Shown piece after piece: positions 37,365 to 46,977 of a stretch of 64,000 bases of DNA. The DNA is from Apostichopus japonicus. Taxonomy: Eukaryota > Echinodermata > Holothuroidea > Aspidochirotida > Stichopodidae. The notes below the pieces were generated by a model that had not been told where the DNA came from, made no database searches, and saw only the letters and a list, made by a program, of their open reading frames with translations. How positions within the stretch are numbered: position 1 is the stretch's first letter; every line of letters begins with the position of its first letter. Made by a program: the position numbers and the translations under genes. The DNA is taken from NCBI RefSeq assembly GCF_037975245.1, contig NC_092580.1, positions 4,068,501 through 4,132,500 of the forward strand, in the 5' to 3' direction.

Positions 37365-40300
37365 GTTTACTGGAAAAGTAGTGCAAAAGTGCACAAACTA
37401 TGTTGACGTTACAGTAGCAACACAAAAAGCAGCAAGGCATTTGCCAATGGGTTGTGTCACGTTTTTTAACCATTTATGGGTGATTACGTTGTTACCAAAC
37501 ATAAGATAATGCGGTAATTTGTGTTGTGTTGTGATGTTTTTTTCAAAGTCTAACGTTTGGGTAAATATCCAAACGTTTCACGCCCCACTTCGAGTCGACG
37601 TTAGCAGACGCAGAAAGGAACCGAGCATTCATCAAGCACTGATATCTCAGTGGAAAGAAATGGTGCATTTTTGTTTTCTGTATGTTTTGAAAATGCCATG
37701 ATGTGAAAAATATGAATTTTCCAACCAGTGCAAAGTCAAATCTTTTCAAATTTCTAATTTTTGACACAGAATCTGAAGAGAAAGAGTAACCCGGGTTACC
37801 TGGAGCTCCTCTGTATGTTCATATTTCTTGTAAACCTTATCCTTAACTCCCGTTGATATTTCAAACACAATGCATGCCTGTGGAGAAAAGGTCTCGTCCC
37901 CCCCTCCACGATTTACCTCCCGATCTTACAACCCCAATTTTTTTTTCGTAACGATCGCTCATTGTTCCACTTTTCGGTTGACCTCGTGCCCTAGTACTCT
38001 TTTTAATTTTGTTTTTGCCCTACATGATCACCCTCGTTAATTTGGTCGATTGTTTATTTGACACGCCTGTAGATTTTTTCTTTTTTCTTTTCCTTTTTCT
38101 ATTCTTAACTATCACAGATCCATCGCATCTTGCAATTCAATTTTCAATGAACGAAATTCATTTTATTAACCAGCAAAATGCTAGTCAAGGCCAAACAAGG
38201 AAGCAAAAACCAAAATTGGAGGGCACTAATTTGATTAAAATGCATTTAGAGTCGCTGAGTATGACATGTGTTTTTCCTTCAGTATAAATAGCACTTGACA
38301 AAGCAAAACCTTAAACAATAGGTCGTCGTTTTATTAAATTGTGTACCGAGTGCAAAAAATTGAGAAATGGTGAGATAGCATGTGGTTTGTTTCTCGCTGC
38401 ATCTGGATTAAAATTGATCTTCTTGAGTGGCCTTTTGTAGGGGAATGCCTTGCACAGGGAACCAGGAATTGAACTGAATCGTCAATTTTTCAAGATTGTG
38501 TAATACAATTTTAAAGCGATAGTCTGCACTATAGAGTTATATAATTTATTTTGTATCTGGCATGTTTGTGTTTGGAATGTCATTTCATTGGTTGGGTGAC
38601 CTCATTCGGTTGCCGCTGTAGTTCACGGATTATGTATGACATGGGACTATTATTATTATTGCATGGGGAACATGTAGCTTACTTTGTTTCTTCTTTTGTT
38701 TTGCCTGGTTCCATTGTTTTACTAACACATTTTAAAATGGTGGACACTGTTAAATCTTTTGTTAATCTTGTTCAGATAGGGGGCTGGTTTGATATCAGGT
38801 TAAAAGCCAAATATTTTGTAGTTATACCTTTTTGAAATTTTGATACTCCATTGTAATGAACGGGGGGTGGGGGGAGGGGGGGAAATATTTTTCATGGCCC
38901 TTTTTTAGTAAAAATTCAATATCATGTAATTATTGACATTTAAAAAACATGAGTGGCATACACTTTTCTATTTCACATTTTCCGTGCCTGCACCTAATTT
39001 GCAAATTTTTGGGCGAGTTCACACCAATGTAATAATGTAAATACTCCCTTGCACTACTTACGGGATGTCATCATTTTTGCAAAGTAACAGTACACGTTAT
39101 AACTTGCTTTCGGTGAAGTTCTCCTTAATTTGTTTCTTTTAATTTGTAATATTTATCATCAATTGGTAGCAACTACTTGGTTCGCAGTTTCAAACAGGCC
39201 CACTGCAATTCCACCCTCAGTACCGTATACAAACAACAACTTAAAATTATGTTATATTCTAGATGGATAATAATTCTATGCTCTTTTTACAAATCCAATT
39301 TTCTTTATAAATACAAAATCTAATGTCTCCCTTTTTTTTTTTCGTGCACAGGGTTGGGGGGGGTGGTTGGTAGGGGTGGTTTGGGTGACAGTTGGAAAAG
39401 GGTTTGACATAGTGTCATCACATCATGGAATGACTTTAAAACTATAAAAAATAAGAAATGTGTGGGGGGAAAGAGTTGTTGTTTCTTTAAGGCTAAATAT
39501 TATCATAATAATGTTTTTTTTTATAAATTATTATCAGTTCCAAGAAAAGAATTGGTAATACAGGAGCATCTTTTATTAGCATGGTTTCAAAAGTTGAACT
39601 CTTGCAAATTTAGACTAAAAAGGTCAACCAATGATCAATAATCCCTGATACCATTTGTGCTCAGACCAATGAATTGTTTTTGTCATGACCCTGCATATGA
39701 AAACGTTTTGCTGGAGTCACATACAAACTCAGAAGTCAAAACGAAGAACGTAAGACTTCTCCAGTGGCAAATAACACGTTCAGAATGCGTCCGTACATTT
39801 ATGCAGGACGGACGGTAACGAACTTGATATTTTACCCAGGGTGCCTGTTGTCGATGTTAAGTTGAGAGAACACTGATGTTTTGGTCGAGCTAGTAGAATT
39901 TTATAAAAGCAATGACTAAACATGAAATATTTTGGGCCTGCACTGGAGATCCATTGTTGTCAACTCGAACCTGAAAGATTAAAGGAGCATTCAAATGACT
40001 GAAACATATTTTAAAGCCGATATATATTTTGCAAAACCAGAAAAGGTTAAGAAATGACATTAGTCACGCTCGCTCTTTATCGAGCTGCGACATAATATCC
40101 AGATTATAAAAATTCCGCCTCAAGTCAGTATTTTAAACATTGAGTAGACTGCATGACGTCAACCAGTTTCATTATTTATAGCTCTATTTGATGGAAAACT
40201 CTGTAAACATTTTTACCAAAGTTTTTTTAGCTCCCTAAAGTCAGGAGTACTTTCATTTGTGCTTTTACACACTTGATATCATTTAATCCAATCTCATCAC

Positions 40301-40904
40301 AAATTTAACGAAATTCAGTGTCGTGGTCGGAAGCTGTTTCAAGTCTTCCTGAAGCCTCTTTCAAGTGAAAAGTAGTGGAAAATGAACTCTTATCTTGATT
40401 ATCATTGGAAACAAGAAAGGTCTTTTCTTTAGCCTGTTACACACACACACACAAAAACAACTAATCTTTCAACATCTCTTGCTTTTAACGGGAGAAAAAT
40501 TCTGTCTCAAACCTTTTCTCTTTTTGTATAACTTCTAATCTTCGCTGTAGGCAAGCTTATGTAGTCATATTACTAAAAAAAAAAGTTAAAAAAAAAACAT
40601 GACCAAAGCCAATGTGTGCTGCCACACACTTTGCATGAAGATACATGCATGAAATACAAATATGTCTGTTCTTTATTAAACTGAGTTGTGAACTGCATTA
40701 TTACCACCAAGTGAATTGGGGGGCAAATATGTGATATTTTGGATTTGACAGTTGGGGTGGTGATAAGTAATAGTGCAGTAGTCTATGTAAGAAGATAGGT
40801 TAAAGTTTTTAAACTTGAAAAATGAGTGCATCTAATTTTGGATGGATTTTTGTTTGTTTTTATGTGTAGCAACTGTAGGCTTGTGGCTATACACATATAT
40901 ATGT

Positions 40905-40964
<60 letters not shown>

Positions 40965-42970
40965 GTATACATATATGTATACATATATATATATATATAT
41001 ATATATGTATACATATAGATTGATATATATATATATTGCCTAAATACTTCAAGTGCATCCCTCTTTAAATGCAAAGATGTTGCACCCCCATTTCCTAACT
41101 CCCCCCTTCCACCACCCCCCCCCCAAAACACCAGAAAGGAAACCTTGTTAATTTTACATCATTTGGCTGTCGTGCCACTCATTTCAAAGACCTTTTTTTC
41201 CTTAAAATCACCGACATCTATATTGTTAAGATCTCGTAATTCCTGCAGATTAAAAACACATTGACCAAACGCTTACACCTTGAGAATATTTTAATAAGTT
41301 GTGACTTTAATCTTCACTGAACAGCATGATGGTTTAAGGTCTGTACTTGAATTAAGCTACCTTGATGATGCTTGGAATTTAAGACAGAATATATACATAT
41401 CTTACAGATGTCACCAGATTTGTGAAAACGATAAAGACCTGGCACACATTTTAAGAGGATAGTCAATATATTATAAACTGGACCATCAATGTCAGTCCTA
41501 TTTATCTTGACAGCATTTTAACTAAACCTGTGCAAAATAATAATGAGGTGGCTAACATGCACTGCCTAATTCAGAGCTTTACACAATGGGCTTAAAGATC
41601 TAACTGTGCTTATTGGTTGCACGATATATTTAGGTCATCAAACTCGGCCATTAACTAGCTTGTTTGGTTTGTGCACAGTGTTGTATAGGCTTAGTCATGT
41701 TTTTTTTAATATTTTTTTTAGCAATGGTAGCACAGAGTTTCATTCAACCTGACTTTTTAGGAATTGGATTGATAGGAAAGGGTGGAAGGGGGGGGGGGGG
41801 TTAGAGGTTGAAAAGACAACTTGGGAAATTATTTCCATCTATGCCAATACATTGGCTTCTCACTTCTTCTTTTGAATTGAGGGTAACTTTAGACAGACTT
41901 TCAATCTTCATAGGTTTGTTATAATTCAAGAAAACTTTTAAAAAAAAATGGATTGCTAGTACTAATGTTACTATAGCTATTCTGATTTCAAGATATTTAC
42001 CTATAAAAACCGAGGAATGCTGCTTTAAGGGTTTCAGGGAAGATGAGTCAGCTCTTTAGTGCAATCGTAAATGTTAGTGTTAATCCATTGTGTTATAAAT
42101 TATATGATAACCCAACCCATCCAAACATGTACTTATAACTTTGTGTATGCAAGTTGGCACCCTTAAATGAAATTCAACACGGTTTGCACTTGCCAAATTT
42201 GTAGTTTGCACATGGTCATTTTGAAGCCATAAAAGTACCGTTTCCCCATCGAGTTTAATGCGTTCCATCTGAGGAATCAACCAATAATGGTCTTTGTATC
42301 AATTAGACTTAAAATTAGACTTAATAGACCAGTCACTTGATTTGATGACCTGCACTCCTTTAAAGAGTCAATTTTTCACAGAAATTAATTTTTATCATAG
42401 AAATCCAACCTGGACCCCTTGATAGCAGTGTGTTTTCATGTTCTACATGAATAACATTTAATTCTGTGCCTAAACTTGTCCTTTTAATGTGAGTTACAAT
42501 GTTCTGGTTTATGGTTTTTTTTTATTTTGTAGACTCGACTGGATTTTGTAACCAAGTTGCTGTCATTGGCTGTTGTTTTGTTCTCCCTTTAATGCATGGT
42601 GTTACATTAGTAATGGCTATTAACATAAAATACTTAATTTCTGCTAACAACTTTCCATCGCTAACATTTAATATTATTGTCATTATATTTTTTTGTTTTG
42701 TTCTTTTGTTTGATGTCATCATAGTAATAGTATCTCAGCAAATGTCTCTTTCATTTTCCTTCTTAATTTAACCCTCGTACGTCTTCAGTGCCTTCGCCAC
42801 CCCCGCCACCCCCTCCTCCACCGGTGGCACCTGTGTCCTCCAAGATGGAAAATGGAACCAAGCCACCACCGTCCTCGGAGAGATCGGCCTTGCTGGGTGA
42901 TATACAAAATTTTAAGAAAGCTGGCCTGAAAAAACAGTCCACTATTGACGAGAGTGGACCTGGGGAATAA
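16986..42970 (+). CDS. PXK: PX domain-containing serine/threonine kinase-like protein (PXK), complete
   Basis: Thirteen coding exons join in frame to a 567-residue protein, close to the 578 of human PXK. The family binds phosphoinositides through its PX domain on endosomes, affects receptor trafficking, and has been linked to Na,K-ATPase (as MONaKA). Seen here: PX domain about 14-125 ([30 protein letters not shown] with the PPK loop, [15 protein letters not shown]). A kinase-like domain spans about 145-393, with the HRD loop replaced by HLHAGN (287-292) and DFG by DIE (304-306), so probably catalytically weak or dead. Then a Lys/Arg-rich segment ([14 protein letters not shown]), Ser/Pro linker, poly-proline run and a WH2 motif ([13 protein letters not shown]) near the C terminus. 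The start is the first Met, matching the family's N terminus. Exons: 16986-17084, 18786-18836, 19964-20198, 23347-23498, 24623-24802, 25310-25411, 26557-26718, 27977-28094, 29403-29481, 30642-30768, 32146-32299, 33950-34012, 42789-42970. Orthology is confident; single end bases less so. Confidence 0.95.
18786..18836 (+). CDS. PXK: PXK coding exon 2
   Basis: 17 codons, acceptor TTCATTTCAG, donor GTAAGA, phase 0 on both sides. Encodes [17 protein letters not shown]. Confidence 0.9.
19964..20198 (+). CDS. PXK: PXK coding exon 3
   Basis: 235 nt, phase 0 to 1. Core of the PX domain with IHRRYSDF (phosphoinositide-binding arginines) and PLPPKK. Confidence 0.93.
23347..23498 (+). CDS. PXK: PXK coding exon 4
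   Basis: 152 nt, phase 1 to 0. Encodes [18 protein letters not shown] and [11 protein letters not shown], the junction of the PX and kinase-like domains. Confidence 0.92.
24623..24802 (+). CDS. PXK: PXK coding exon 5
   Basis: 60 codons, phase 0 on both sides, donor GTGAGT. N-lobe of the kinase-like domain ([29 protein letters not shown]). Its 3' part and donor are duplicated 125 bp downstream. Confidence 0.93.
24733..24982 (+). repeat. 125-bp tandem duplication of the end of PXK exon 5 and its donor
   Basis: 24733-24857 and 24858-24982 are direct copies: both contain CATTCCACGGTACAGGGACG and end AAGTGAGTTTAGAA(C/T)AAAGC. The second copy keeps an open frame ([18 protein letters not shown]) and a GTGAGT donor but has only a weak AG acceptor (GTTAAAATAG) in front. 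Confidence 0.85.
25310..25411 (+). CDS. PXK: PXK coding exon 6
   Basis: 34 codons, phase 0 on both sides, donor GTAAGT. Encodes [12 protein letters not shown] and [10 protein letters not shown] of the kinase-like C-lobe. Confidence 0.93.
25589..25896 (+). repeat. Minisatellite, 14 units of 22 bp, in PXK intron 6
   Basis: Exactly 14 head-to-tail units of 22 bp containing CCATTTGTCTATCATGG, with only a handful of point differences. Because 22 is not a multiple of 3 and the unit lacks plus-strand stops, all three forward frames stay open; these are not genes. Confidence 0.95.
26557..26718 (+). CDS. PXK: PXK coding exon 7
   Basis: 54 codons, phase 0 on both sides. Carries the altered catalytic loop HLHAGNVVL and [12 protein letters not shown] in place of DFG. 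Confidence 0.94.
26861..26887 (+). ncRNA. Hammerhead-like hairpin of a Penelope-type retroelement relic
   Basis: TGAAGA is followed by a perfect 6-bp stem (GATCCT/AGGATC, loop GCT) and then GAAAC, the order of a minimal hammerhead ribozyme core. The first core base, normally C before TGA, is T here, so activity is unlikely. Hammerhead motifs are known from Penelope-like retroelements; no protein part is seen nearby. Confidence 0.35.
27284..27355 (+). pseudogene. tRNA-Lys-like relic, SINE head or tRNA pseudogene
   Basis: TAGCTCGGTTGGTAGAGCA gives a D-arm; AGGA-TTTTTCA-TCCT gives an anticodon arm with TTT (Lys); GATTCAAATC gives a T-arm. The two acceptor strands do not pair, so it is not a working tRNA. 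It probably heads a degraded SINE within PXK intron 7. Confidence 0.5.
27977..28094 (+). CDS. PXK: PXK coding exon 8
   Basis: 118 nt, phase 0 to 1, donor GTAAGT. Encodes [17 protein letters not shown], the kinase-like C-lobe helix F region. Confidence 0.93.
28506..28822 (+). repeat. 100-bp tandem repeat, three full units, in PXK intron 8
   Basis: Units start at 28506, 28606 and 28706, each with GAACCGTAGCTCTATGTG, and a fourth is cut short at about 28822. Units differ at a few positions only, which points to recent amplification. Confidence 0.95.
29403..29481 (+). CDS. PXK: PXK coding exon 9
   Basis: 79 nt, phase 1 to 2, acceptor TTTCTTCAG. Encodes [17 protein letters not shown] and IDELLENP, the end of the kinase-like domain. 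Confidence 0.92.
30642..30768 (+). CDS. PXK: PXK coding exon 10
   Basis: 127 nt, phase 2 to 0. Encodes [17 protein letters not shown] then a charged segment [11 protein letters not shown]. Confidence 0.92.
32146..32299 (+). CDS. PXK: PXK coding exon 11
   Basis: 154 nt, phase 0 to 1, donor GTTAGT. Encodes [20 protein letters not shown] and a basic cluster, the best-conserved stretch after the kinase-like domain. Confidence 0.9.
33173..33246 (+). pseudogene. tRNA-Lys(TTT)-like sequence, pseudogene or SINE head
   Basis: 73 nt plus a following A, with normal tRNA spacing: TAGCTCAGTTGGTAGAGCT D-arm, AGGA-CTTTTAA-TCCT anticodon arm (TTT, Lys), and a T-arm with TTTGAAT. Acceptor pairs 5 of 7 and the T-stem 3 of 5, so it is decayed. 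It lies in PXK intron 11 on the sense strand. Confidence 0.55.
33950..34012 (+). CDS. PXK: PXK coding exon 12
   Basis: 63 nt, phase 1 on both sides, acceptor CATCAAACAG, donor GTAAGA. Encodes a Ser/Pro/Asn linker ([17 protein letters not shown]). As a symmetric short exon it could be skipped without breaking the frame. Confidence 0.8.
35047..35213 (+). repeat. Degenerate TTGACTGTTTAGG array
   Basis: About eight loose copies of GACTGTTTAGG separated by TTAGGTT-type linkers of variable length. Irregular spacing indicates an old, slipped microsatellite. Confidence 0.7.
35600..36950 (+). repeat. Satellite-like array, 86-bp core inside older 90-116-bp units
   Basis: From about 36120 to 36810 the phrase TTGGTGCATGTCACTGAGG recurs at 36124, 36210, 36296, 36382, 36468, 36550, 36636 and 36722: an exact 86-bp period except one 82-bp step from a small deletion. 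Outside this core, at 35609-36123 and 36810-36950, diverged relatives recur every 90-116 bp, sometimes with extra GAGTCACTGGGATCTAATAA segments. The core seems a young amplification of one shortened unit. Confidence 0.9.
37036..37293. mobile_element. MITE-like inverted-repeat element, 258 bp
   Basis: The left end CTAAATTCGACAGTTGGGCG matches the reverse complement of the right end in most positions (CTAAATTCGGCGCTAGGGCG). It lies between TA-rich microsatellites. An internal 9-bp hairpin (AAGGCGAAA/TTTCGCCTT, 37218-37242) reuses the same GGCGAAA phrase. No coding capacity. Confidence 0.55.
40893..41036. repeat. TA/GTATAC microsatellite
   Basis: About 140 bp of alternating purine-pyrimidine sequence with TATATA blocks interrupted by GTATACATA. 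Open frames across it on both strands (Tyr/Ile runs) are artefacts. Confidence 0.9.
42789..42970 (+). CDS. PXK: PXK terminal coding exon 13
   Basis: 182 nt, phase 1 entry, ends GPGE then TAA. Encodes a run of nine prolines, a Ser/Pro linker, and the WH2 motif [19 protein letters not shown]2 motifs bind actin monomers, and the poly-proline run is the usual partner of profilin or SH3 domains. Confidence 0.94.
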
Positions 42971-44005
42971 TCCAATGCAGATACAGCCAATTTCTGTGCA
43001 TGCAGACGGTCAACGCATGGGGCCAGATCCACACAGAGGTCTTCGCTGGTCAAACGATGTTCAGAATTTTCAAAAGGTCTGACCTGAACTGGTCGATCCG
43101 TGTACAGTATGTTTAGATGGATGCCATGAAGCGCCATGTACATAATACAAGCCAAGGCCGTGGAATTGGATATATGATACGGTGGTAGAGTACTAATTTT
43201 GTATGTCACGGATAAACGACTTTCCTTCTCCCTCATGGAGACACTGAATCAAGACTTTTGTTGGAATTGTGTAACAGAAAGGGGAAAAATACAAAAGTCA
43301 CTGGTTATGAAGTGAGCAGAAAATGATCACTGTCGTTAAATCAATGCCTCGGACTTATTGGAGAGAGATCAAATGGACTTGTAGTCTTACTGTGCAATTC
43401 TTTCAAGTCAGATCAAGTTGATTTAATTTAAGTTCTAGGTTGTCTAAATAATTGAAGGATGAGTTTTGGGCCGATTTTTAGTTGTTTTAATTCATTGTCC
43501 AAGAGAAAAATTTGAGTTCGTATATAAAATGTTTCTATAGCCACTGTGGTGTGCTAAATATTCAGCATTTAAAATATACTTAATCTCTGGAACGCTCCTT
43601 TAAGACTTAAGCGATGCCGGCATCAGCTCAGCAGTGTCGGCCTAAATCTTCATATTAATCCATCTTCTTGCAAATTCCTATAATTTTACCAAAATGTGTT
43701 CTTTTATTATCGTCATATTTTAACAAATATTCATCTTTATTTGAGATTTGGATTTCTTCGGTATTAAAACTGCAGAGAACTTGTGTTCCTTTTTTTTAAA
43801 ATTTTACTCAGGTAAGATTTGGTTTCTTCAAAATATTACACAGGTTTGACTTCATGGTTGCAATTGCCTAGTGAACAATACACAGCTTTTGTTTTCGATA
43901 GTTTTTTTTTTTATGATCAGGTCAAGCCATTACTAGATATGTGTTTTAAATTAAAGCCTGTTTCTCCTTCTGTGTGATTTACAAGAAGAAAGAAATGAAA
44001 GATGG

Positions 44006-44011
44006 AATAAA
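44006..44011 (+). terminator. PXK: Candidate PXK polyadenylation signal AATAAA
   Basis: AATAAA about 1.04 kb after the PXK stop. It would give a 3' UTR of about 1.06 kb; the choice of this signal over others is uncertain. Confidence 0.35.
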
Positions 44012-44039
44012 AAAGAAAAGAGCCAATGATATTCTTGCA

Positions 44040-46970
44040 TGTTAAAAGTCAAAAGATAAAGCTTAGATTAGAAACAACAAGAATGGCTCTATATTGACTG
44101 CCCCAAATTAAGCACTGTAGGAGTTTAATGAAACAAGAGTTTATTGTTGAGTCAAAACAATATTAGAAAAAAACAACTCACTCTGCAAACATAAAAAAAT
44201 TCACTGGAAAGGAAGGGGTTGTTGTATACCGCCAATCTGCCATCGCCCCGCCCCTTCTTCAGTTGATGGTTGATTCTGACCAATGGCGATGCTCCATTCT
44301 GATCATGTGTCTCTGTTAAGACACAACTTCAATAATAAGTTATCGTTTACCACGTAGTATTATGATATATCTTTATCATTCTGTACGATATCGCCATTTT
44401 TATGAACCATTCATTTCATATCCTTCTTCCTCTACCTTTCATTTCGTTAATTTTCAGTGCCTTGTTTTTGAAGAACTATGTGTGAAATCAGTAGCAAATG
44501 TAAGACTCTCTTCTTTACTTGTTCGTTTGATTGCGATTCAGTTGTTTTGTTAATCGCTTGAGCAACTTCTTCTTGTTTCTGATTTGGCGCTATATTAATC
44601 CACTGTATTATTTCTATTAATATTGTTATTATTATCATCATACACTTATGTATTGGTAGCTTATGTCCAAAATGGTCTAGCAAATTCAAGAAATCACCTT
44701 TTTGTCCAGTAATTTGGTAAAAAGAGGGGGAAAAAAACACCTTATCTCGACTGCCAAACTAATATTTTGGAAAATCTGCCAAGATGAAAATCCTGAATCC
44801 AAACGGTTTCTGATATTTGCTTTTTTTTCTTCTTTTGCTGCCATATGTTTGCATTTGAAATTATTAATAAACTCTTTTTGCAGCAGAGCTAATATTGCAC
44901 AATTTGAATCTAGAACGATATGGCCAGACATAATTATAACTTAATTTAAACAATAATTATAACATAATTAAGTCTTAAAACTTGCAGTGAAACAGCAATG
45001 AAAAAGACTTAATAAAATTGGTTTTTAACAAGAATCCAGTGAAACCAAAAATGCCACAAACGTTTAATCCATTAGGTTTGTGCGTTCATAAAAACTTGAT
45101 GCAAAATGTTAGTCTTAGCAGTGACAATAGTTTCCTTGTCAGAAATCAATTAAAATATTTGTTCATTGGCGTGTAAATTTCTTTCAGTAAATTATCCTTT
45201 CACAGTATGCAAATTTATGTCACAGAAGCTTTTACATTGCCGATACACGCCAGTGGCCGATTGTGGATTTTCTCGGAAGAGGGCCCCAGAAAGACAAGTA
45301 TTGGTAGACAGCGAAATTAATTAATAACCTAATTATCAAATTAATTTATCTAGTTGCTTCTGTCCGGTTTGTGCTAGAGCGACCTTCGTGCTTGAAATCT
45401 TTAATTCGAAACAAAAGCTACATAAGAGTACTCGAGTCGCAAGATATTACTATGATGATGATGGCATATTATTGGAAATACAGAGAGAAGATGATGTTAT
45501 AATTATTAAAAGTAATAAGCATCTCTCTCTACGTTGTTATTCTATGAAGAAAATATTCTTTGTTTTACTCAGCTTATTGCATTTAATAGCCCATTGTGGT
45601 GATATCAAAATTTTGGGAATTTGGAATTTTTCTTGTTCAAGAATTTGGGACTTTGTATGATTCTCAGGAGCTTGGAAATGGAATCATCACAGGTTGGGTA
45701 GCATCAGGATGAAATTAGACCAGTGTCGGATCCAGGATATCTCAAATGGGAGGGGCGGGGGGGGGCTGTCTCACTCCTGAGAGGGATAAGGGCGGATTTT
45801 GAAGAACTTTGCATGCATAGACTCTGTATGAGTGACCTGATTAATTCACTTTGGCTCCGTCTTTGCGCACAACTTCTCTGTATGCTGCCGAATCTAAAAA
45901 TAATGGTAATTACCGACTAAGCGATCGGCGTTATATATAGCCATTGCCGACTTTGCTATCCACGGTCCCCCGCAAAATTTTGCAAGGTCGGTATTAGAGA
46001 GACTCCATAGTTTTCCCTTTCAGGAAATGGAACAGTCCAAGATTGGGTAATGGGCACAAAAATAGCAGAGTCACATGATAGTGCATTGGTCTTGACTATA
46101 TAGTAGATACTTCCCAACAGTCATTACTCGGGTATCAATACATAAATCTTTCGTAGCTGAAGTCACCACTGTTGTGTAATTTTTCAATATATATAATTTG
46201 TGCTATCTTATATCTATATTTTTTACTTATTAGCCAAACCAAAATGAACGATGAGGAAAATTTAACATCACATGTTACCGTTAATAGATCATCCTACTTT
46301 TAATTTGTATTTTAATTTGTTTTCTGCTGGCTGAAAATAATTTCAAACTGTGGTTTGCATAGAAGAGAAAAGCATGCAGTAAGTTAAAAATTCCCGTATA
46401 TTGAAGTAAACGGTTTTAATCTACCAACTTTTGATAATTACCCTTTCTTCCACAGGAATTCAGAGAGTAAAATTATGGGGGTGGGGGTGGGGAAATGGAA
46501 TAGCTTTACTATTAAAGCCAATCAAACAGTTCAATTAATTTGTATCATGATAATCATCAAGAGATAGAAGGATGAATTAAAAAATTAAAAATATAATTTG
46601 TTCCAAATTTTTATTTTCAGTAAGACAACGGCACCATTCGGTGAATTTTCTTAAAATAGATATTCTAGTTGATAATAAAGCGTAGTTATATAGGCATGGA
46701 TTAAGATACTCATAAAGTGAAACTATATATAACCCCATCGCACCCTGAGAAAATGCATACCCATCCCCAGACTGCAGGGTGAATGGGGGAGGGGTTGTCT
46801 TAATTGCGAACGCCTCAGTAGGTCCAACCGACGGAACTGTAGCCTTAACAAATAGCTGCGCTTTGGCGAAACCAGCACATTTCGCGACCATGAGGTAATA
46901 AGCATTTTTTTCACCAATCAACCTGACTATGGCACCTCGTGGACTCCGTGGTGCAATGTTTGGTGTTCTC
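44040..46970. other. Intergenic stretch between PXK and the second LINE
   Basis: Mostly unremarkable AT-rich DNA. A repeat-like piece at about 45722-45990 starts AGTGTCGGATCCAGGA with a poly-G run. The 136-codon minus-strand frame at 46577-46987 lies outside the LINE tail and has no recognisable domain. Confidence 0.45.
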
Positions 46971-46977
46971 TCTATAC

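Larger units (their letters stand above)
34013..42788 (+). other. PXK intron 12, 8.8 kb, mostly repeats
   Basis: Contains a TTAGGTT-like array (35047-35213), an 86-bp satellite array (35600-36950), a small inverted-repeat element (37036-37293), TA microsatellites (36946-37028, 37309-37361, 40893-41036) and poly-G runs (34885-34893, 41791-41802). Segments 37375-40880 and 41040-42780 hold nothing I recognise; open frames there lack homology. Confidence 0.6.

Noticed and set aside
38009-38287. Possible extra PXK exon after an AG at 38116-38117
   Set aside because: No donor with matching phase and no similarity to PXK; composition is that of the intron.
40783-41131. Open frames rich in Tyr/Ile on both strands
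   Set aside because: They are translations of a TA/GTATAC microsatellite.
42499-42771. Hydrophobic 90-codon frame after a good acceptor before the last PXK exon
   Set aside because: It would put a stop before exon 13 and matches nothing in the family; most likely intronic.
42763-43236. 157-codon minus-strand frame with a poly-Gly run
   Set aside because: It is antisense to the PXK terminal exon; the Gly run is the complement of the poly-proline codons.
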